64,000 bases of DNA from positions 992,001 through 1,056,000 of the forward strand of contig NZ_JAALXT010000003.1 in NCBI RefSeq assembly GCF_011634775.1, in the 5' to 3' direction. Shown one piece after another: positions 63,281 to 64,000 of this stretch. This stretch comes from Thalassoroseus pseudoceratinae (GTDB lineage: Bacteria; Planctomycetota; Planctomycetia; Planctomycetales; Planctomycetaceae). The position numbers were made by a program, and so were the translations under genes. Under the pieces are notes generated by a model that did not search any database, was not told where the DNA came from, and saw only the letters and a program-made list of their open reading frames with translations. Each line of letters opens with the position of its first letter. Within the stretch, counting starts at the first letter, position 1.

Positions 63281-64000
63281 ATGCCGAAATTTACACAAAC
63301 GGTCTCAATCCCTGTCCCCGCGGAGTTCCTCTACCAATGGCATTCCAACCCGGGTGCGTTTGAGCGACTGGCTCCGCCGTGGGAGAGTGTGGAAGTCTCG
63401 CAACCGTTGGAGAGACTCGAAGATGGCCAGCAGACGGAAATCCGTGTCGGTGTCGTCGGGCCGATCAAACAAAGATGGTTGGCGGAACTGAAAAACGTGC
63501 AACCGGGTCGGCAATTCGAAGATACACAGTTAGCCGGCCCATTCGCCGCATGGCATCATCGGCATCTGATGACGCCCGCCGGTGATGAATCAAGCATCCT
63601 GACAGACGATATCGAATATCGCGTCCCGTTCGGTTTTCTTGGTGCAGCGTTCGGCGGCGGGATCGTGCGACGAAAATTGCGACGCATGTTTGATTTTCGT
63701 CATCGCGTCACGAAAGCCGACGCTATGACTCATTTTCGGACTCAACAAAAACATCCAGATCGGCAACCCATGAAAGTTTTAATCAGCGGACGAAGCGGAT
63801 TGGTCGGCTCGGAACTCGCAACGTTTCTGACATCCGGCGGTCATTCCGTCGCGGGTCTGACGCGCAGTCCGGACAAGCAGGGAGAAACCGTCGCCTGGGA
63901 TCCCCAGGAAGGGACGATCGACTCAACAGCGATTGCTGACCAAGGGTTCGATTCCGTCGTGCACTTGGCTGGAGAGTCGATTCAGGGGCGTTGGACGAAA
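63281..64000 (+). CDS. SRPBCC - TIGR01777 epimerase-family protein, 3' end missing
   Basis: The frame from ATG 63281 is open to the right edge, giving 240 residues. The N-terminal 160 residues form an SRPBCC (START-like) domain (PKFTQTVSIPVPAEFLYQWH, FEDTQLAGPFAAWHHRHLM). A Rossmann-fold NAD(P)-binding domain follows, starting MKVLISGRSGLVGSELATFL with the GxxGxxG loop and later VVHLAGESIQGRW. This is the TIGR01777 group, seen fused to SRPBCC domains in many bacteria. AAGGT precedes the ATG. Function unproved; probably an NAD(P)-dependent reductase or epimerase. Confidence 0.88.
   Translation, partial: MPKFTQTVSIPVPAEFLYQWHSNPGAFERLAPPWESVEVSQPLERLEDGQQTEIRVGVVGPIKQRWLAELKNVQPGRQFEDTQLAGPFAAWHHRHLMTPAGDESSILTDDIEYRVPFGFLGAAFGGGIVRRKLRRMFDFRHRVTKADAMTHFRTQQKHPDRQPMKVLISGRSGLVGSELATFLTSGGHSVAGLTRSPDKQGETVAWDPQEGTIDSTAIADQGFDSVVHLAGESIQGRWTK

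Noticed and set aside
1-64000. tRNA genes, CRISPR arrays, insertion sequences, attachment sites
   Set aside because: Intergenic regions were read on both strands and no tRNA-like T-loop, regular direct repeats, transposase or integrase were seen; covariance-model or repeat searches would be needed to exclude them fully.

Overview
The window looks like chromosomal DNA of a planctomycete (order Planctomycetales). The basis is the protein families present: a DUF1559-type protein, a secreted protein fusing a redoxin with a CxxCH motif, sulfatases and S1C-like proteins with degraded active sites, MJ0042-like zinc ribbons joined to membrane helices, a GYF_2/DUF4339 protein, and many signalling proteins with FHA, EAL and receiver-like domains. 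About 53 protein genes fill nearly the whole window. I saw no tRNA, rRNA, CRISPR array, transposase or prophage gene. The first gene is cut by the left edge and the last by the right edge.

Layout. 1-4.2 kb: three translationally coupled genes for HtrA/S1C-like PDZ proteins; the two whose active sites can be read have lost their catalytic residues. 4.4-5.6 kb: a ketose epimerase-like TIM barrel and an RbsD/FucU mutarotase. 5.8-15.6 kb: a five-gene cluster with two parallel modules of circularly permuted ATP-grasp, alpha-E and transglutaminase-like proteins. One module is split and carries a giant transglutaminase-DUF2126 protein; the other has ATP-grasp and alpha-E fused. This is the best candidate here for a poorly understood biochemical system, probably making or breaking amide bonds in peptides. 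15.9-21.6 kb: a zinc-ribbon/PH membrane protein, a nucleotide pyrophosphatase-like enzyme, a hybrid histidine kinase, a divergent ANTAR RNA-binding protein with a dead receiver domain, and a pseudopilin.

22-37.5 kb: a divergent Hsp70; a RimB-like retropepsin overlapping RimK (poly-glutamate trimming and ligation); an FHA protein with a very acidic tail; a receiver-like small protein; a REC-PAS-GGDEF-EAL protein; a DUF493 protein; a membrane protein with an internal repeat; an ABC ATPase/permease pair; an FHA-EAL fusion; a GYF_2 membrane protein; and an unknown. 37.6-50.4 kb: a HisA-like TIM barrel and an alpha/beta hydrolase with only 17 bp between their start codons, a nitrilase-family amidase and an acidic-tailed basic protein. 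A concentration of translation genes follows: rpsU, tsaD, miaB, efp and epmB. The efp-miaB transcription unit also carries a small membrane protein, a secreted hydrolase, a beta-helix protein and a lone cytochrome oxidase subunit III.

50.4-64 kb: a zinc-ribbon membrane protein with a long helical domain, a secreted unknown, the redoxin-cytochrome-monooxygenase-like protein, a hotdog thioesterase, a Maf-type pyrophosphatase, a sulfatase, an ABC ATPase, a zinc-ribbon/DUF1559 protein, a phosphopantetheinyl transferase and the start of an SRPBCC-TIGR01777 protein.

All functional calls come from reading motifs in the translated sequence; no database search was run.
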